The translations under genes were made by a program, and so were the position numbers. Below are positions 11,483 through 24,544 of a stretch of DNA of 64,000 bases, in pieces. Below the pieces are notes generated by a model. The model was not told where the DNA came from and searched no databases. It saw only the letters and a program-made list of their open reading frames with translations. The stretch spans positions 32,564,599 to 32,628,598 of the forward strand of contig NC_087063.1 in NCBI RefSeq assembly GCF_963678635.1, read 5' to 3'. Origin of the DNA: Symsagittifera roscoffensis (lineage: Eukaryota; Xenacoelomorpha; Acoela; Convolutidae). The stretch's first letter is position 1; each line of letters opens with the position of its first letter.

Positions 11483-12943
11483 TTGAAGAAACATAGTGTG
11501 AAAGACTGTCCTCATCATGCCAATAAAGTTAAAATTTTAAAGAGGATTAATGAATTAAAATCTATTCATAAGTTGTTTTCAATGAAATCTGAAACGGACG
11601 ACGGCTTATCGAGCTGCTCGAACTTTCCGGAACGCCCCTCGTCATATGAGCTAGAATCTGACAAACCAGTTTTGCCAGAGATAGAACATTTAAAAGGGAA
11701 AATAGGTGAGGGAGATTTCGAAAAATTGCGGGACGCTTTAAATCGGAACGCAGATGTATTTTCAAAACGTAAAGCGGATATCGGTTGCTGTAACTTCGTC
11801 GAACACGAAATTGAACTAGAAGAAGGTGCCGTTCCGCACAGAAAAGGCGCGAGACGAATGACGCCACACAAGTCGGAAGCGTGCCGAGCGGAAATCGAAA
11901 TGCTGCCGAATACGACATGATAGAACCCTCAAAATCGCCGTGGGCTTGCAGGGTGGTAATGGCGAAAAAGAAAGGGGGCAGCTAAGATTTTGTTGCGACT
12001 TTCGCTATTTGAAAGCGGTGACGATAAAAGATGCGTACCCGATACCGCGAATAGACGAGAGCCTCTCCAAAGTTGGTGATGCCAAGTTCTTCACAACACT
12101 GGACTTGGGTTCTGCCTTCTGGCAGGTCCCTCTGCGGAAGAAGGACAGAGAGAAAACCGGATTCGCGTGCGAATTAGGGTTGTACCAGTGGAAGAGGGTG
12201 CCCTTCGGCTTGTGCAACGCAAAAGCCACTTTTCAAAGACTGATGGCTCAGGCTTTGACCAGAGTGACCAAGAAATACGGGAATCTCGTGATGTGTTACG
12301 TGGACGACGTGGTCATAGCGACACCGACCCTGGAAGACCACATTGATCGGCTCGATGAGGTCTTTGGTTGCATGAAGAGAGCAGGCTTGAAGTGCAAACC
12401 ATCCAAATGTGAAATCTTTAGGGATTCAATCAAGTACCTGGGAAGAATGGTGGACAGGCATGGTGTGAGGCCGGACCCAGAAGCAGTAGAAGCAGTGTTG
12501 ACATGGAAGGCTCCCAGAACGGACACACAGCTCCTGAGCTTCCTAGGGTTTGCCACTACTACCGTGAGTTCGTTAAAGGATATGCGGACAAGGTGTATAC
12601 GATGCAGAAGCTGATGCGCAACAAAGGGAAAAAGTTCGAATGGAACGATGAAGCACAAGTTGCCTTCGAGAACATAAAGCTGGAACTGTGCGAAGCGCCA
12701 GTGCTAGGCATGTCTACAGAAAAGGGCATGTATGTTCTTGACACAGACGCATCGGTAGTAGCCATCTCAGGAAAATTGCATCAGGAGCAAGAATGGAATG
12801 GAAGAACGGTTCTCCGTCCCATTGCATACGGCAGCAAAGTCTTGAGTGACACTGAGATGAAATGGCGCACCAAAAGCAGAAATGTTTGCAGTAGTCACAT
12901 TTGTGGAAAAATACCGCGCATACCTAGGGAGCGCTCCCTTTAA
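11483..12943 (+). pseudogene. pol: Reverse transcriptase section of copy 1 pol
   Basis: Three overlapping ORFs (11,483-11,920; 11,940-12,614; 12,503-12,943) together cover the RT domain. Recognisable blocks are LRFCCDFRYL, TTLDLGSAFWQVPL and the catalytic MCYVDDVVIA at about 12,293-12,320. Small deletions near 11,905, 11,975 and 12,560 shift the frame relative to copy 2. The last ORF ends inside the RNase H region where another base is lost near 12,862. Confidence 0.88.
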
Positions 12944-13511
12944 GTTACGCGTAGACAACAGAGTGTTATCCTGGTTGAAGACCTACTCGATGGATCAGAT
13001 TTATATTGGTAGATGGATAGTAAGATTGGATGGCTACCATATGATAATCGAGCGCAGAATGCGTGATAAACACCAGAATGCTGACAGCCTCAGTAAGAAA
13101 ACTGAGTTCTATGAAAGATTGGAGCAGAAGCAAGCCAATCAAGCAGAAATAAAGGAGGGATTCTCGTTTCTGGACAAAGAAACTTATGAAACGCTTCCCT
13201 TGACGAGATGTCTGGACAAGTCTGGACATCCAATTCCGGGGCATCCCGAGTTACCTGTAGAGAAAGCAGCCGAGATAAAGATCCTATCCAAGGAGGACCC
13301 GGTCCCCTTGGATATGTTGCTGCGCTCAAACCTGGTCCAGCAAGAACTCTCTCGCATGAACATAAACAGCCTCTCATTATTGGATAAAACAGTGCAGGTC
13401 ACACCGCAAGTGATGCGGATGCTGGGTGGATTGTTAGAAAGAGAAGTGACCAGAGATGACCCCGAGTGGACAGCAGCAGTGACAACACAAAGTCAACGAG
13501 AGGGATTGTAG
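12882..13511 (+). pseudogene. pol: RNase H end and tether region of copy 1 pol
   Basis: Encodes the end of RNase H (FAVVTFVEKYRAYLG, LRVDNRVLSWL), then the connection region before integrase. The RNase H start (LDTDASVVAIS) sits in the preceding frame at about 12,738. It ends in a frameshift near 13,485 relative to copy 2. RNase H would degrade the RNA template. Confidence 0.85.
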
Positions 13512-13557
13512 GTCGATAGTTCAGCAACTAGTATCATCAAAACCCCAAGAGGTCTTA

Positions 13558-15461
13558 GTGAGTACTTCATACGGTCGGAAAGAACAGGGTAACGATACGC
13601 GAACGAAAACCGTTACCTTTGAGGACCAAGATGGAGAAGGTGAGAAGGTAGAACAAAACCTGGAGCAAGAGTGTTTGTCCGGGGAGACGAACGATGAGAA
13701 GAGCCAGCGAGTACAAGATCAACACCCGGGACACGAAAGTTTGTCCGGGGAGTCTGAGATAGATGAAAAAAATCCTGATGAGAAACAGGACCTGGGGAAC
13801 AAGGTTTTGTCCGGGGAGTTCAGATGGATGCGAAGAAGGCAGAGACATGATCTGGAGGAGCGTGCCGACTCCATCACAACCTCTTCTACAGTTGACAACT
13901 CCCGAAACTCAGGAATTGACACCTACTCAGACAGGAACTCGAGCTCAGGATCAGAACTGTCCGAACTAGCTATCCACACACTACTAGTGGAAACTAGGGC
14001 AAGGGATCTGGACAGAGAGGTGTACCAGGATCCTGACAGTGATCGCTACCTTATACCAAGCGAAAGAGTCTTTGACGACGCAGCGGATGATTTGGAGACA
14101 ATAGCGGTATCGAAACGTTCGATAAGTCTGTTGCCACAAAAAAAGGTAGTCAGGACTGATCTTCAGCCGTTCAAGCAAGAAACACAGCCGCTGGCGAAGA
14201 TTTGGTGCGTTAAGATGGAAGAAGACACACACCAGCCCAATGAGGTGAATAGTCAGATGAGGGTCATGAAGACGTACCTGAAGGCGAGATACAGACTCTC
14301 GGATCTTCTAAGGGCGCAGAGAAATGATCGCATGACAAGCAACCTGAAAAGGTGGATCGAGAATGGTGCTCCGGATAAAGGGGACCTCGAGGAAGACAGT
14401 TATCGTATCCTGAGACAGTACTTTATGCGGAAGGAAGGGAGGTTATATTTGAACAAGGACGGGATTGTGGCTTGCAAAAGAAGAGAAGAAGACAGAGTCC
14501 TATACAAATATAACGCGATAGTGTTGCAGCAACTCTATCAGACAGAATTATTATTCAGGTCGCATGATCAGATGGGCCATCAGGGGATCGACAAAGTATA
14601 TCAGAGGATCTTGAAGCGCTTCGAGTGGCCTGGAATGAAAAAAGCATGCGAGAAGAAGGTAACAGCATGTCATGTCTGTCATGCCAACAGGTCAAGGATC
14701 CAAGGAAATTGCGATTTCCTTTACAATCGATCGAGTCGTCTGAATTCAACGTGGTGGTGCAGATAGATCACCAAAAGATATGCATGACAGACAGTGGTTA
14801 TAATCAGGTGTTGGTCATGACAGATCATTTTACGAAGTATGCAGAGGCCGTGCCCTGCATAACTGCCTCGGCGGAAGAGACATGCGACCACCTGATCAAT
14901 ACGTGGATAGCGAGACATGGTTGTCCGATGACGTTTCAATCAGATAATGGAACAGCTTTCGTAGGGGAGCTTACGAAAGAGCTTATGAGATGCTCACAGG
15001 TTGCTCAGGCTCACTCCGCGACATACCACCCCCAGACAAATGGCTTAGTGGAAAGACAGAATAGAACGTTAGTGTCGATGCTGAGAGTATATTGTTCCAG
15101 GTACATGACCGATTGGGACAGATACTTTCCACAGGTGATGGGAGCCTATAACAGCACGCAACACTCCACCACTGGAGTTAGTCCACACATGATGCTAACT
15201 GGACACGAGAAGTCTTTACCCTTAACCTTTTTCTACCCGGAGTATGAGGGGAAGAAAACGTCTCCACAGTTCTACGTGACGGATGTGATCAGACGTCAAC
15301 AGGAGTTGAACGATTTATGCAGACGAAACACTCAGCAAGCACAGGCAAGGCAGAGGAAAAAATTTGACAAGAAAGCAGCTGGTGCAAAAGCTTACAAGGT
15401 GGGAGATTACGTATGGGTATTTCAGAACGTTATACCACCGAAAGGAACGAAAAGCTCCTAA
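13558..15461 (+). pseudogene. pol: Linker and integrase section of copy 1 pol
   Basis: ORF 13,558-14,766 encodes a charged linker with three LSGE repeats and the integrase zinc region (SHDQMGHQGIDK); a frameshift near 14,670 spoils the CXXC pair. ORF 14,625-15,461 encodes the catalytic core: QIDHQK, FQSDNGTAF and NGLVERQNR, the three acidic residues of a DD35E integrase. It ends at the start of the GPF module (VGDYVWVFQNVIPP). The enzyme would insert cDNA into chromosomes; here it is split across frames. Confidence 0.88.
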
Positions 15462-16311
15462 AAAAGTGGAGGGGACCCTTCATGATTACAGAAGTGCACC
15501 AGGAGGGACGCTTTTATTGACTGAGTACTGGCCGAGCCACCCACTACGAGAACATTAAGCCACACAATCCATCGACAGAAGACTGGTGTATACCCGCAGA
15601 CATAGAAGAAGGGGAATATCTGATGATGGATCCTGCTTGTGAGGTCAACGAGAAAGGCACCAGGGAGAAGAACGATGGAAAGGAAGTCATAGAGGAAGGA
15701 ACAAATGCACCACTGGACTTGGATCCAAACGAGGTGATCAAAGCAGATGATGAAACCTTACCCTACGCAGAGGAAGATTGGCAGGATCCCGAACAGATGG
15801 AGGTTCCCATGAATTTGGAACCGGATCTTCCGTTCACGATGCAGACTCGTCAGAGTGACGGGACAAGACCCAGAAAGAAATATAATCCTTACGCGTGACG
15901 ACGTTATAGTGGATAGGATAGATCTGAAGAAGATAGTGGAAGAAGTAGTGGGTCTAGAAGAGATAACTGTGTCACAAGACATCGAAATATTCAATGATCA
16001 CGACGATGAGTGGGTCGACGACCGTTCGAAACCCGAGGTAGAATTCGACGACGAGCAACAGCAGTCATATGAACAAGAATTGACGAACCTGCGTGTCCTA
16101 GAATGGCTGAACGATATGACATCAGACCCTAAAGAGACCAGCGTCACGATTCAAGACGTAGATCGTGAAAGCATGAAATACATCAAGACCGAACGAGATG
16201 ATCCTTCCTGGGCTGCCCAGGAAGGACAACTACTCATTCCAGCTTCTAACCTCGACTTGATATCCGGTATGCGATCGACGTGGACGTCGATGGATATTTT
16301 TGTCCGGGGAG
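13675..16311 (+). repeat. Four copies of TTGTCCGGGGAG in copy 1 pol
   Basis: The exact 12-mer occurs at 13,675-13,686, 13,741-13,752, 13,807-13,818 and 16,300-16,311. The first three are about 66 bp apart and read Leu-Ser-Gly-Glu. The fourth reads Val-Arg-Gly in another frame. All four are conserved in copy 2. Confidence 0.85.
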
Positions 16312-16921
16312 TGGGGGTAGGACTTACCCACACTGAAAACTTGATAACAAAAAAATTGAGATTAGCAAGAGAGACAGGAGACTTAGAAGCAGAAACAGGC
16401 AAAGAACCTAAGAAACCTGATATAGGGAGGGTAGTTGAGTCATATTTTAACTTACCAAATGAATATTCAAGAAACATAATACTAACAGACAGTGATTTTA
16501 TACTCACAAATAGAACATGTGCGATAGCAATCACAGCAGACATGAGTTTTAGGACAGCGTTAGCGGCAGATTTTAAGAGAGAATATAAAAACATAGAGGT
16601 CCTTTGGAAGCAACGACCAGGAGTAGGGGGCGTAGCAGCCTTACCTCCGGCGGCATCACAGATACCGGGAAAATACCTATACTTCTTGGTGACGAGGGCG
16701 AAGGAGAAGCAGCACGTAGACCCAGAGAACCTAGTCTTGTCCTTGACGAGGTTGAGAGACTGCCTCGTGGAAATGGACTTGAAGGAGCTCTCGCTTCCAG
16801 TGTACGATCCAAACAGAGGACGACTGCATCCTCGAAATTGTACGCGCTTGTACACGTGATATTCTCTGATACTAATATACAAGTATATCTACATAAGAAA
16901 TATTACTTAAGTATAGGCTGA
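15462..16921 (+). pseudogene. pol: Post-integrase acidic region and macrodomain-like C-terminus, copy 1
   Basis: The GPF module is shifted near 15,460-15,525. ORF 15,623-15,898 (acidic linker) and ORF 15,855-16,859 follow. The latter holds the macrodomain-like segment: DSDFI, GVGGVAALPP, GKYLYFLVTR, LPVYDPNRGRL. The final KKYYLSIG and TGA at 16,919 lie in another frame after a one-base loss near 16,837. Colinear with residues ~2,530-3,062 of the copy 2 polyprotein. Confidence 0.75.
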
Positions 16922-17290
16922 GTGACGTGCGAGAGGGTGTTAGGCTAAAGACTAAGTTGTATGTAATGTGTGTTATGTTATGTTTTGTGTTATGTTATTA
17001 AGATCCTGGGTAAGAAGGGGTTAGTGACCATGAACAAATGAATGACAATCTTAGGAATAGATCCAAAGTTTGGACTGTCCAATCTTAGGTCGAATTCCAA
17101 AAATTTAAAGACCGATTGATTTTAATAAATTTTAGGATGAAAATTTTTTTATCTGACTGTTTTTAATTGAATTTTAACGAGAAGTTAAGGCGAAACTGAC
17201 AAGTGTGATATTCGTGAACCTTTTTCTAGATCCTGATTGATCGTTTAATTACTCACTTGAGTCAAACCTTTGAATCAAACCGAATCGAAT
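16922..17290 (+). promoter_or_regulatory. Noncoding spacer between pol and ORF2 with candidate splice acceptor, copy 1
   Basis: About 370 bp, no ORF. It has a TTATG-rich simple repeat (about 16,970-17,000) and a pyrimidine tract CCTTTTTCTAG ending at 17,229, about 60 bp before the ORF2 start. The same tract ends at 55,326 in copy 2. It resembles a eukaryotic 3' splice site, which would give ORF2 its own spliced mRNA as in retroviral env. This is inference; a donor site was not identified. Confidence 0.4.
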
Positions 17291-17986
17291 ATGAAGAACA
17301 GTATGGAGAATTTCAACTTGAATGAATTGATGGACCTGGCAGAGGCATATGTAGGACCGATGATAGATGCGATCTATCGTCGGCTAATGGATCGAGACTT
17401 TGCTCTGGAGGACCCAGAGGTAGTCATGTTGCTGACCGCCCTGATCAACATCTTGGGGCATGACAACCGTGGGGACCGCCCCACGGAAGTCCTGTTGATG
17501 GCAGCATATGGAGAGAGGGGAGTGCTAGACCGCCCGAACATGAGATTGATGAGGTGGAGAAAGGGGGCTCTCTCAGGGAGTGACTTGGCGAATGAGCCTG
17601 GATTGGGGAGTTCTAGGACTTACCAACCAGGTGAAATGCCTATGCCCTCCAAGCCCAAACCTGGGCTGACGAGAATGCATCAGGAGATGAACAGCGAGGC
17701 TGCCTCGTCTGGTTCACCACTGAGAGCAGCTGTGCTACCAAAGAGGGCGAAGGCAGAACAAAAGGTTCAGACGAACCAAACCATGCAAGATCTTGATGGG
17801 ATAAAGGACGAGCTGGAAAGAACGAAAAACGAGCTGGAAGAGGTGACTAAGACCATGCTCATCGCGGAGGACGACCGAGACATGTGGAAAAGATTGTTCG
17901 AAGACTGCAACAAAAAGCAGGGTCAAGAAATTGAGCGCTTGAGGCAGGACTACAAGGAGCGATCGGAACGGCTGTGGAGAAGGTGA
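17291..17986 (+). pseudogene. ORF2 N-terminal section, copy 1
   Basis: ATGs at 17,291 and 17,303; the second aligns with the copy 2 start. It encodes a helical N-terminus (ENFNLNELMDLAEAYVG), a Pro/Ser linker and a coiled coil (QDLDGIKDELERTKNELEE onwards). The frame ends at 17,984 because a stretch equivalent to VALTTSI in copy 2 has been lost and the frame changed. Function of this N-terminus unknown. Confidence 0.75.
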
Positions 17987-18970
17987 TACCTGCAAGGAGT
18001 ATTCCTCGTGGGCAGTCCTCGATGGAGCTCTTGACGCCTCGAGAAATGAGTCAGACAACGGAGACACGGCTCCCGACAGCAACAGATCGAGTGACAATCC
18101 CGGACCCTAGTGACACCTTGGGTGACCCCGTCGTGGAACAAACGGTGAGGAAGCTGATAGAGAGAGCTGGACGACTGGTCGCCAACAAGAATGCGCCAGG
18201 TTCCGGGGTGACTGCACCCTATGGAACGATCGATAACACGGGCAGAGTACGAATCTCCCAGACCGTGATCAGACTGGGAATAAGTGACGTGACGCCACTA
18301 ATGGGGAGCTCTAAGGCCCCAGAAAGAAGAATACAGAAGATGCCAGCGAAGAAAGTGTCACGTGTAATAGACATACAAAAGAACAATCAATTGAGATATA
18401 ATTTCACGGGAGTTCCGGAGACAGATCCGAGAGCTTGCTTCAATCGAGCGACTTGGAACCTGGCAGTAAACCTGCAACAACCGCCACTGGGGACATCACA
18501 TCTGATACTGGGAGACAGCTTGGTCAGAGTACTATCGAATTTGAGGACCTCTTGGATCATCACGGTGATGGCCTTCGGAGGAGCGACTATAGCCCAGTTA
18601 TATCGGATGGTGGAACTAATGAATCCAGGGAGGATCCCCAGTGTGATGATCCAGGTTGGAACGAACAACATCTCGAGAGGAAGCACTATGGGAATTGATG
18701 ATGTTGTGTTTGTTTACTACTCTCTGGCAGAAGTTCAACTGCGCGGTACTGACCGTTTGCACTGTGCCAATGAACACAAGGAGCTTGACAGCAGCAGTAA
18801 GAAGGCAGAACGAAGGATTCGTCAGGTGGAATAACATCTTGAGGAATCTCGCAAGCCGGAACGCCGGAAGAATGATCCTTATGGAGATCGAACATGAGTT
18901 GGGAGCGATGGATCAGGCCAGGCTGACCACAGACGGCATCCACTTCGATAGTATAGAAGGACAGGCTTGA
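17974..18970 (+). pseudogene. ORF2 SGNH-hydrolase section, copy 1
   Basis: ORFs 17,974-18,834 and 18,656-18,970 overlap after a small deletion near 18,690. The first has block I (LILGDSLVRVL), block II (FGGATIAQL) and block III (VGTNNISRG, Asp of the usual GTND replaced by Asn). The second has block V (DGIHFDS). These are the landmarks of SGNH/GDSL esterases. A shift at 18,967 ends the frame where copy 2 continues. Confidence 0.75.
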
Positions 18971-19075
18971 TGAACAGAGTCTTCCAGGAGCGATTGGATG
19001 AGTTGGAGGTAGAACTCTTTGACACAGGAGTGCTGAGGGAAGAAGGAGCATCGAGCGAAACGGTGATTACCACCT

Positions 19076-22000
19076 TTGTGCCTCCTAACCTGGAAACACG
19101 TCCCGGCCGTCACGAATTATAGACAGCAGAGCTCCAGCGAACCAGGTCAAAGGACGGATGTTCAAGATCGATTGGGAGAAGCACCGGTAGGGAGGACCAT
19201 TCATCCACGGAGAAGACTAGGAACTGTTAACCCAATCGAAGAGACAGCCAGCACGTCTAGATCGGACACGAGATCGGAGACGACAAGTACCAGTCCAGAG
19301 GAGAGACGCCCGGGCAGAGGCTCGTTGATGTGGTCAAGGCCCATACCATCTCCCTGGCATGTATACAAAGATGAACTAATGAAGCTGGATCCCCAGAGGG
19401 TGAGCTTCATCGTAGATGCAAGGAGGATGCTGAATGGAGCGAGGCTATCCGTCAGCAGACTGTACTCGATAACAGGCGTAGACTGGCTTATAGCCGCTAG
19501 CATAAACTTCAGTTCCACGACAGCCTTGAGATTTGCTGACCTAGAGGGACTGCCCTCTAATAACACGATGGGACCAGTGAACGCAAGACCATTGCAGGAC
19601 GTGAGGTTGAATCATGATGAAGGGAATCGAGAAGAGAGACCTGGAAGATTTTTGATAACAAGGGCGCCGATCGGACAACATGTGGAGATGTTCAGGCAAG
19701 TGAGCTCACCTCCAGGTCATGTAAAGGAAAGAATATACCCGAAGCTAGTGAGTCAAGATGGTGATGTCCAAAGATACGGCGGATTGAAAGCGATAAAGAA
19801 AGATGAGACCATCTTCGCCGCCTATGACAAAGCAGAAATAAGGAAGGCCAAGATCATGATAGTAGCAAATTCAGAGTTCGTGTATACTTCCAAGTCTCTG
19901 TTTTGGCCGGACGTCATAATGTTGGCAGCGGTCGATCTGGACCTACTGCAATCGGTATCTCTGGCTATAGGGGTACAAAGACAGACGGACATGAATCCAA
20001 TTACGATCGTGTTTGCTGGCATCAATGACCATCTACACAGTAGAGGTTTTCTGAGCAGACTCAGAGATCCTACAACGGCAGAAAATGATGTGTGGCCAGC
20101 GATAAAAGATACCCTTGAGTCGATGTGTGAAGTGGTGGATGCGACGAAGGAGGGGTCGTTCACCAAGGTGACACCGAGAGTAGTATTCGCGTTATCTCCG
20201 GGGTATGCATATCTCCCGGATGGATTAAAATTCGTGTACGCGATTGTGACCTTGCTTTCGGAAGGGAAATATGATGTGATCATATCAGCCCCAAATCGCA
20301 TGATAGAGATGGAGAACCTGAGGCCACTCAGGGCTGAACTACCTGCAGTGTGGTCAGATATCTCGAACGCGATGAGAGGATTCAAGGACCATGCTCTGCA
20401 CATGTTAGTGTTGGACGAGGTGCTGGGGTTGGAACTGTCCAATTTTAGTCGACAGCTCAAACTGAAACCGGGAATAGACGACGACCATCGAGTGGTCGTA
20501 GCGATGTCCAACGACTTATGGTTCCGAGCAATGGAAGTGACAGGTGAAAAGACGAGAAGGAAAAATTCCCAAGAGACTACAGCTCAATTGGAGGCGATGG
20601 TTTTGAGAACCAAACCGGAAGCCAATCAGTGGCTACACCTAAGTCCTCGAGTAGCGGCATTGGGTGCAGATGCTTTTGAGCAAGGCCCTGTGATGATCAT
20701 GAAGATCCATGCCTACTTGTTAAAGGAGGTAAACCTGGCGGAAAATGCTGGAGAAAAGACCGCTGAATTTGTGAACAGAATGTGTCAGATCACCCAGCAA
20801 ACCTTCTGGACCCAGGAAGTGAAGGGACAGGAAGGCTTTGAACGGACGGACAGCATGCTGGAAGGGTTGGGAGCCGGATGGACCGCGTTCTTCTTGGCAA
20901 AAGTCTACCCGAACGTATCTTATTACTTGATAAAAGAATTCCTCCAAGCAGTAGTGGAAGTGTCAATAGTGGAACTACTAGCCTTCTTCGTGACGTTTGG
21001 AGCAGAGACTTTCCTGAAAGGACCGGCGATGCTGCTCACCGAAGGAATCCAGAACTTGCGGTTAGATGGGCTTCTAACACTGATTGCGATTACCCACGGA
21101 AACTTGGGAGGACTAATGAAATTGACACGTTGTCCAGAGCAGATGAGAGAGAGGGCGAGGAATTTGGATATGAAGAAATCCACGGACTCGTGGAACAAGA
21201 TAAGAGACCTGAGACACACTCTTATCCAATATCTCTTACAACAAAATCGCTTTGGAACGGGAGAAGACGAGACTATCGAAAGAGAAGGAGATGTTAGACG
21301 ACATGTTGGGGGCATGCCCCTGTTAACCGATCTGAGCTTGGCTATGAGAACCGATCACTTAGCATTGATCAGAGGAGCCACGGAGTTTGTGACAGTGATC
21401 TATGGACCAGCAGTCACGTTTGCGTTCCCTGACGTTAAGGTGGAGGCGTATAGGAGGTCGGTGCTGCACCTGAACCTCATATCAGCAGTGGACGGTAGTG
21501 CACTGAACTGGTGTGAGCAGCACACATTGCGGGAGCTCATGAGTGAAGATCTGTTATTTGCGAAAATATCAGAGCCAGAGATGACAGTCATCAACTTTGA
21601 CGATCACTTCCGTGATCGCATGGGAGAAGTAGAAAGAGGACACATCGAGGTGTTTCCGAAGCTTTGGAATCTAAGACCCTATGATAAAAGGAATGGTGAG
21701 ATAACCAGAGTGCCTCGTCTCGTTGCAGCATATCACAAGGTGAGAGAAGAGACGAAGGATTGGGGCGATTACGAGATGCTGCCGGAAGAAATCCCCGAAT
21801 TCCCTCTGATAAGAAGGATGTTGCTCGGAGCAGTCTCCGTGGTGCAAACTCCTAGGTTGAGAGCATTTGAAATCAATGAAAGGAGAATAGGGAATTTCGT
21901 GGGAACGATGGATCCATACTTTGTAGGGAGAAATGCCGCCGTGTTACAGTACACACGATTTGCCTATACGGATCAACCGACGAGAAGGCGAATAAGCAAC

Positions 22001-22483
22001 GCCGCGACTCCCAAGCCTGGAAGATTTGACGAGGAATGGGAGGGATTAGGCTTAGCTCCTATCAAGATGAGAGGCAGGACCGAACTGTCTGAGGCCTCCT
22101 TGATCCTGACTAGTGTGAAACCGGAATTGAAAGTAGGAGGAACACTGCAGGCGAGAACCTTCCCAGCACCCTTCGGCTGCGAGGAAATCAAAGTGGTCCA
22201 TGGAGAGGAGGAAGATGGATCAGCAGGCACACTGATCATACAGAAGTTTCCGGAAGGAACCGACAATGAGAAGCAAGGACCCTCGAGCCCAAAGAAGGAC
22301 ATGTCAGAAGGAGATGATGGACAGGGAGGAAGCCGTCAAGCGGAAGAACCCATGCAACAAGATGCAAGTCAAGCTGGTGGAGAAGACGACAGGGCATCGA
22401 CAGAGGAGGAGTATCTAGCCTGGATTTCAATATCTTCAGTGATCTCGAGAGCAACGCGGAGACGTTGGAGACGACGGAGTTAG
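19076..22483 (+). pseudogene. ORF2 central section with second SGNH-like module, copy 1
   Basis: A 1,135-codon open stretch, the longest surviving in copy 1. Near residues 260-300 it has IMIVANSEF, further on VFAGINDHLHSRG and GIDDDHRV. These resemble SGNH blocks I, III and V in a diverged form. A long helical part with hydrophobic stretches follows, then GGMPLLTDLSLAMR and GPAVTFAFPD blocks also conserved in element 3. It ends by frameshift near 22,420. Beyond the SGNH-like part I recognise nothing. Confidence 0.7.
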
Positions 22484-24544
22484 CGGATGAAGGCATTTCG
22501 ACACTGGAACCTCCGACAGCCTTTACAGAAATGAAACGGAATTTGCCGGAGAGCAGCTCTCCTGGCAATTCAAGAAATAACGAACAAAGAGTCCTCATGA
22601 AGAAGAAGAATAGAGGGCTTAGCCAGAGTACCTTTCTTGGGAACGTTGCCCGAAGAAGAGTGGGAAGTACATCATCGAGTACAAGTAGAACGGGATGCAG
22701 ATTGGACAGAGTGGCGTTCATGGAAGAAGTCTGGACAGTAGTTCAGAGCTATGGGACCCAGTCCATTTTGAAAACAGGTCTCGACCGACCGTTGATGCGG
22801 GAAGTCCTTGACAAGCTTGATGAGTGTGAAGGGAGATTGAGTGAGTTGTTGATTGACTCAGCCACTGATGAAAGTGAAGCGAACTCTCCCATCAAGATGA
22901 CACCGCAGGACGATAAAAGAGAGGTGGTGTATCTGTCAAGAACCAGGAAAGGAACGATGCAGTCGAAATTGGTGATTCATAAGATCAACGAGATGAAAAT
23001 GAAGTTAGGCAGCAGAGTGATGCCGAGGAGAGTAGGAAAGACGAAGGTGGATTCGGAGATATCGATAAAAGCTGTCAATTCAGCGAAACGAAAACGAGTC
23101 GAAGAGGCCATGGATTTGGGACAAGGTGATTATCAATTACCTGGCACGAACAGAATGTTGACCGATGTAGCGATGGTGCCACTCATTCTCATGGCAGGGA
23201 TAAAGTCAACAGGTTACAAATCCAGAAGGAGTGACCGCACTCTGACTGGAGCAACCTTAGAAATGGAGATACTCAGCCAATGTGGAGAGAGCACAGTGAA
23301 AGACTTTAAGCCATCTCCCATGAATCACGGAAAGGGAAGTGTCGCAGGACAACTAGTTCCAGTGGAATATAACCGACAACAGTGTCGGAGACTGTGTCGA
23401 TAGATGAACCCGCCGGTGGATACATGGAGATTTTAGAATACCGAAACTCGGCTAGAGGGTATGTGATGGCCCTGGAAGACGAAAAGGCCATGGAAGGTTA
23501 TCTGGAGACGATGTTGCGAGGCACCACCCTCAAACAGAATGCGCATGGAACTTTAGCGTCGTCTGAGATACAGGCAGAAACGATGGAGCAGTTGGTGAGC
23601 CTTCCATGGAAAGCAGTGGTGTTACGGTAATTCGAAGAAGAGATCTGCACCAAGAATACACGCTCTCATGGCAGTACCTTACGTGAGAACCGAGTTACAA
23701 CTGAGATTTTCCTGGTGCATGATGGGACTGACTCGCGAAGAATATGATTCAGAAGAAAGGAAGAGGTCAAAAGAAGATAAGGTTTTCCTTGTGACGAACC
23801 TGAGGGATCTGATAATCCAAGAGGGAGCAGCAGTAGCGTGTGCGAAGCGGAGAGACGCTCTCTGTTTCATTCGATTCATGATAGAGCAGATTTCAGTACC
23901 TGCATTGAACACCTGTGTCAAGATGCTGAGGGAGGGCGATGAGCGAGCGAAAGCCTTACTCTTGCTAGCACTGCTGGATATGCAGCAAAGCAAACCGATG
24001 AGGATTAATATGAAAGAACCCGAGGAGTTAGAGCCCATGAGAAAGATAGACGAAATCAGGAGATTTTCAAACAAGGAGCTGAGACTCACTAAAGAATCTA
24101 TCGGGGCATTGCCGAAATCCAGTGAGTACTGTAGACCGATCAAGAAGAAGTCGTACAGCTACGTTCCGGAATCATAGGGATAGCGTACAACCCTTTCCTG
24201 AGTGAAGACATACGTGATTGCTTCTTCGATTATGAGCAGGCAGTCTTGCTAAGATTCTGGACGTCGAGAATTGTAACGATGAAGAGCACTACCAATCCTC
24301 AGATCAAATTGGGACTGGTCTTGGAAGAAGAGGTGACTGCACCTTCCGTACCAAAATCCGACAAAAGAGTGGAGTTTGGGTTGGGATTCTCAGATGAATT
24401 ACTGAGAACGAGCTTGATGGTAGTGTGGGAATTGATGAGGCCATCATGGTGTCCTAGTCCCAACGCTGATTATGGGCGACACAAGACGAGCAGAGGAAGC
24501 TGAATGCAGACTGTAACCTGCGTGACCTGAACATCATATATAAT
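22465..24544 (+). pseudogene. ORF2 downstream fragments, copy 1
   Basis: Four pieces (22,465-23,403; 23,382-23,630; 23,668-24,177; 24,246-24,503) are colinear with a single uninterrupted frame in copy 2. Each break is a small indel or stop. The pieces include a basic AKRKRVEE segment, a candidate nuclear localisation signal. No known domain recognised. Confidence 0.7.

Noticed and set aside
19822-20511. Long minus-strand ORFs opposite copy 1 and 2 coding regions (also 16,151-16,882, 54,235-54,963 and 57,964-58,695)
   Set aside because: They mirror conserved plus-strand protein blocks, and their Ser-rich composition is that of antisense codons; the plus strand carries recognisable domains.
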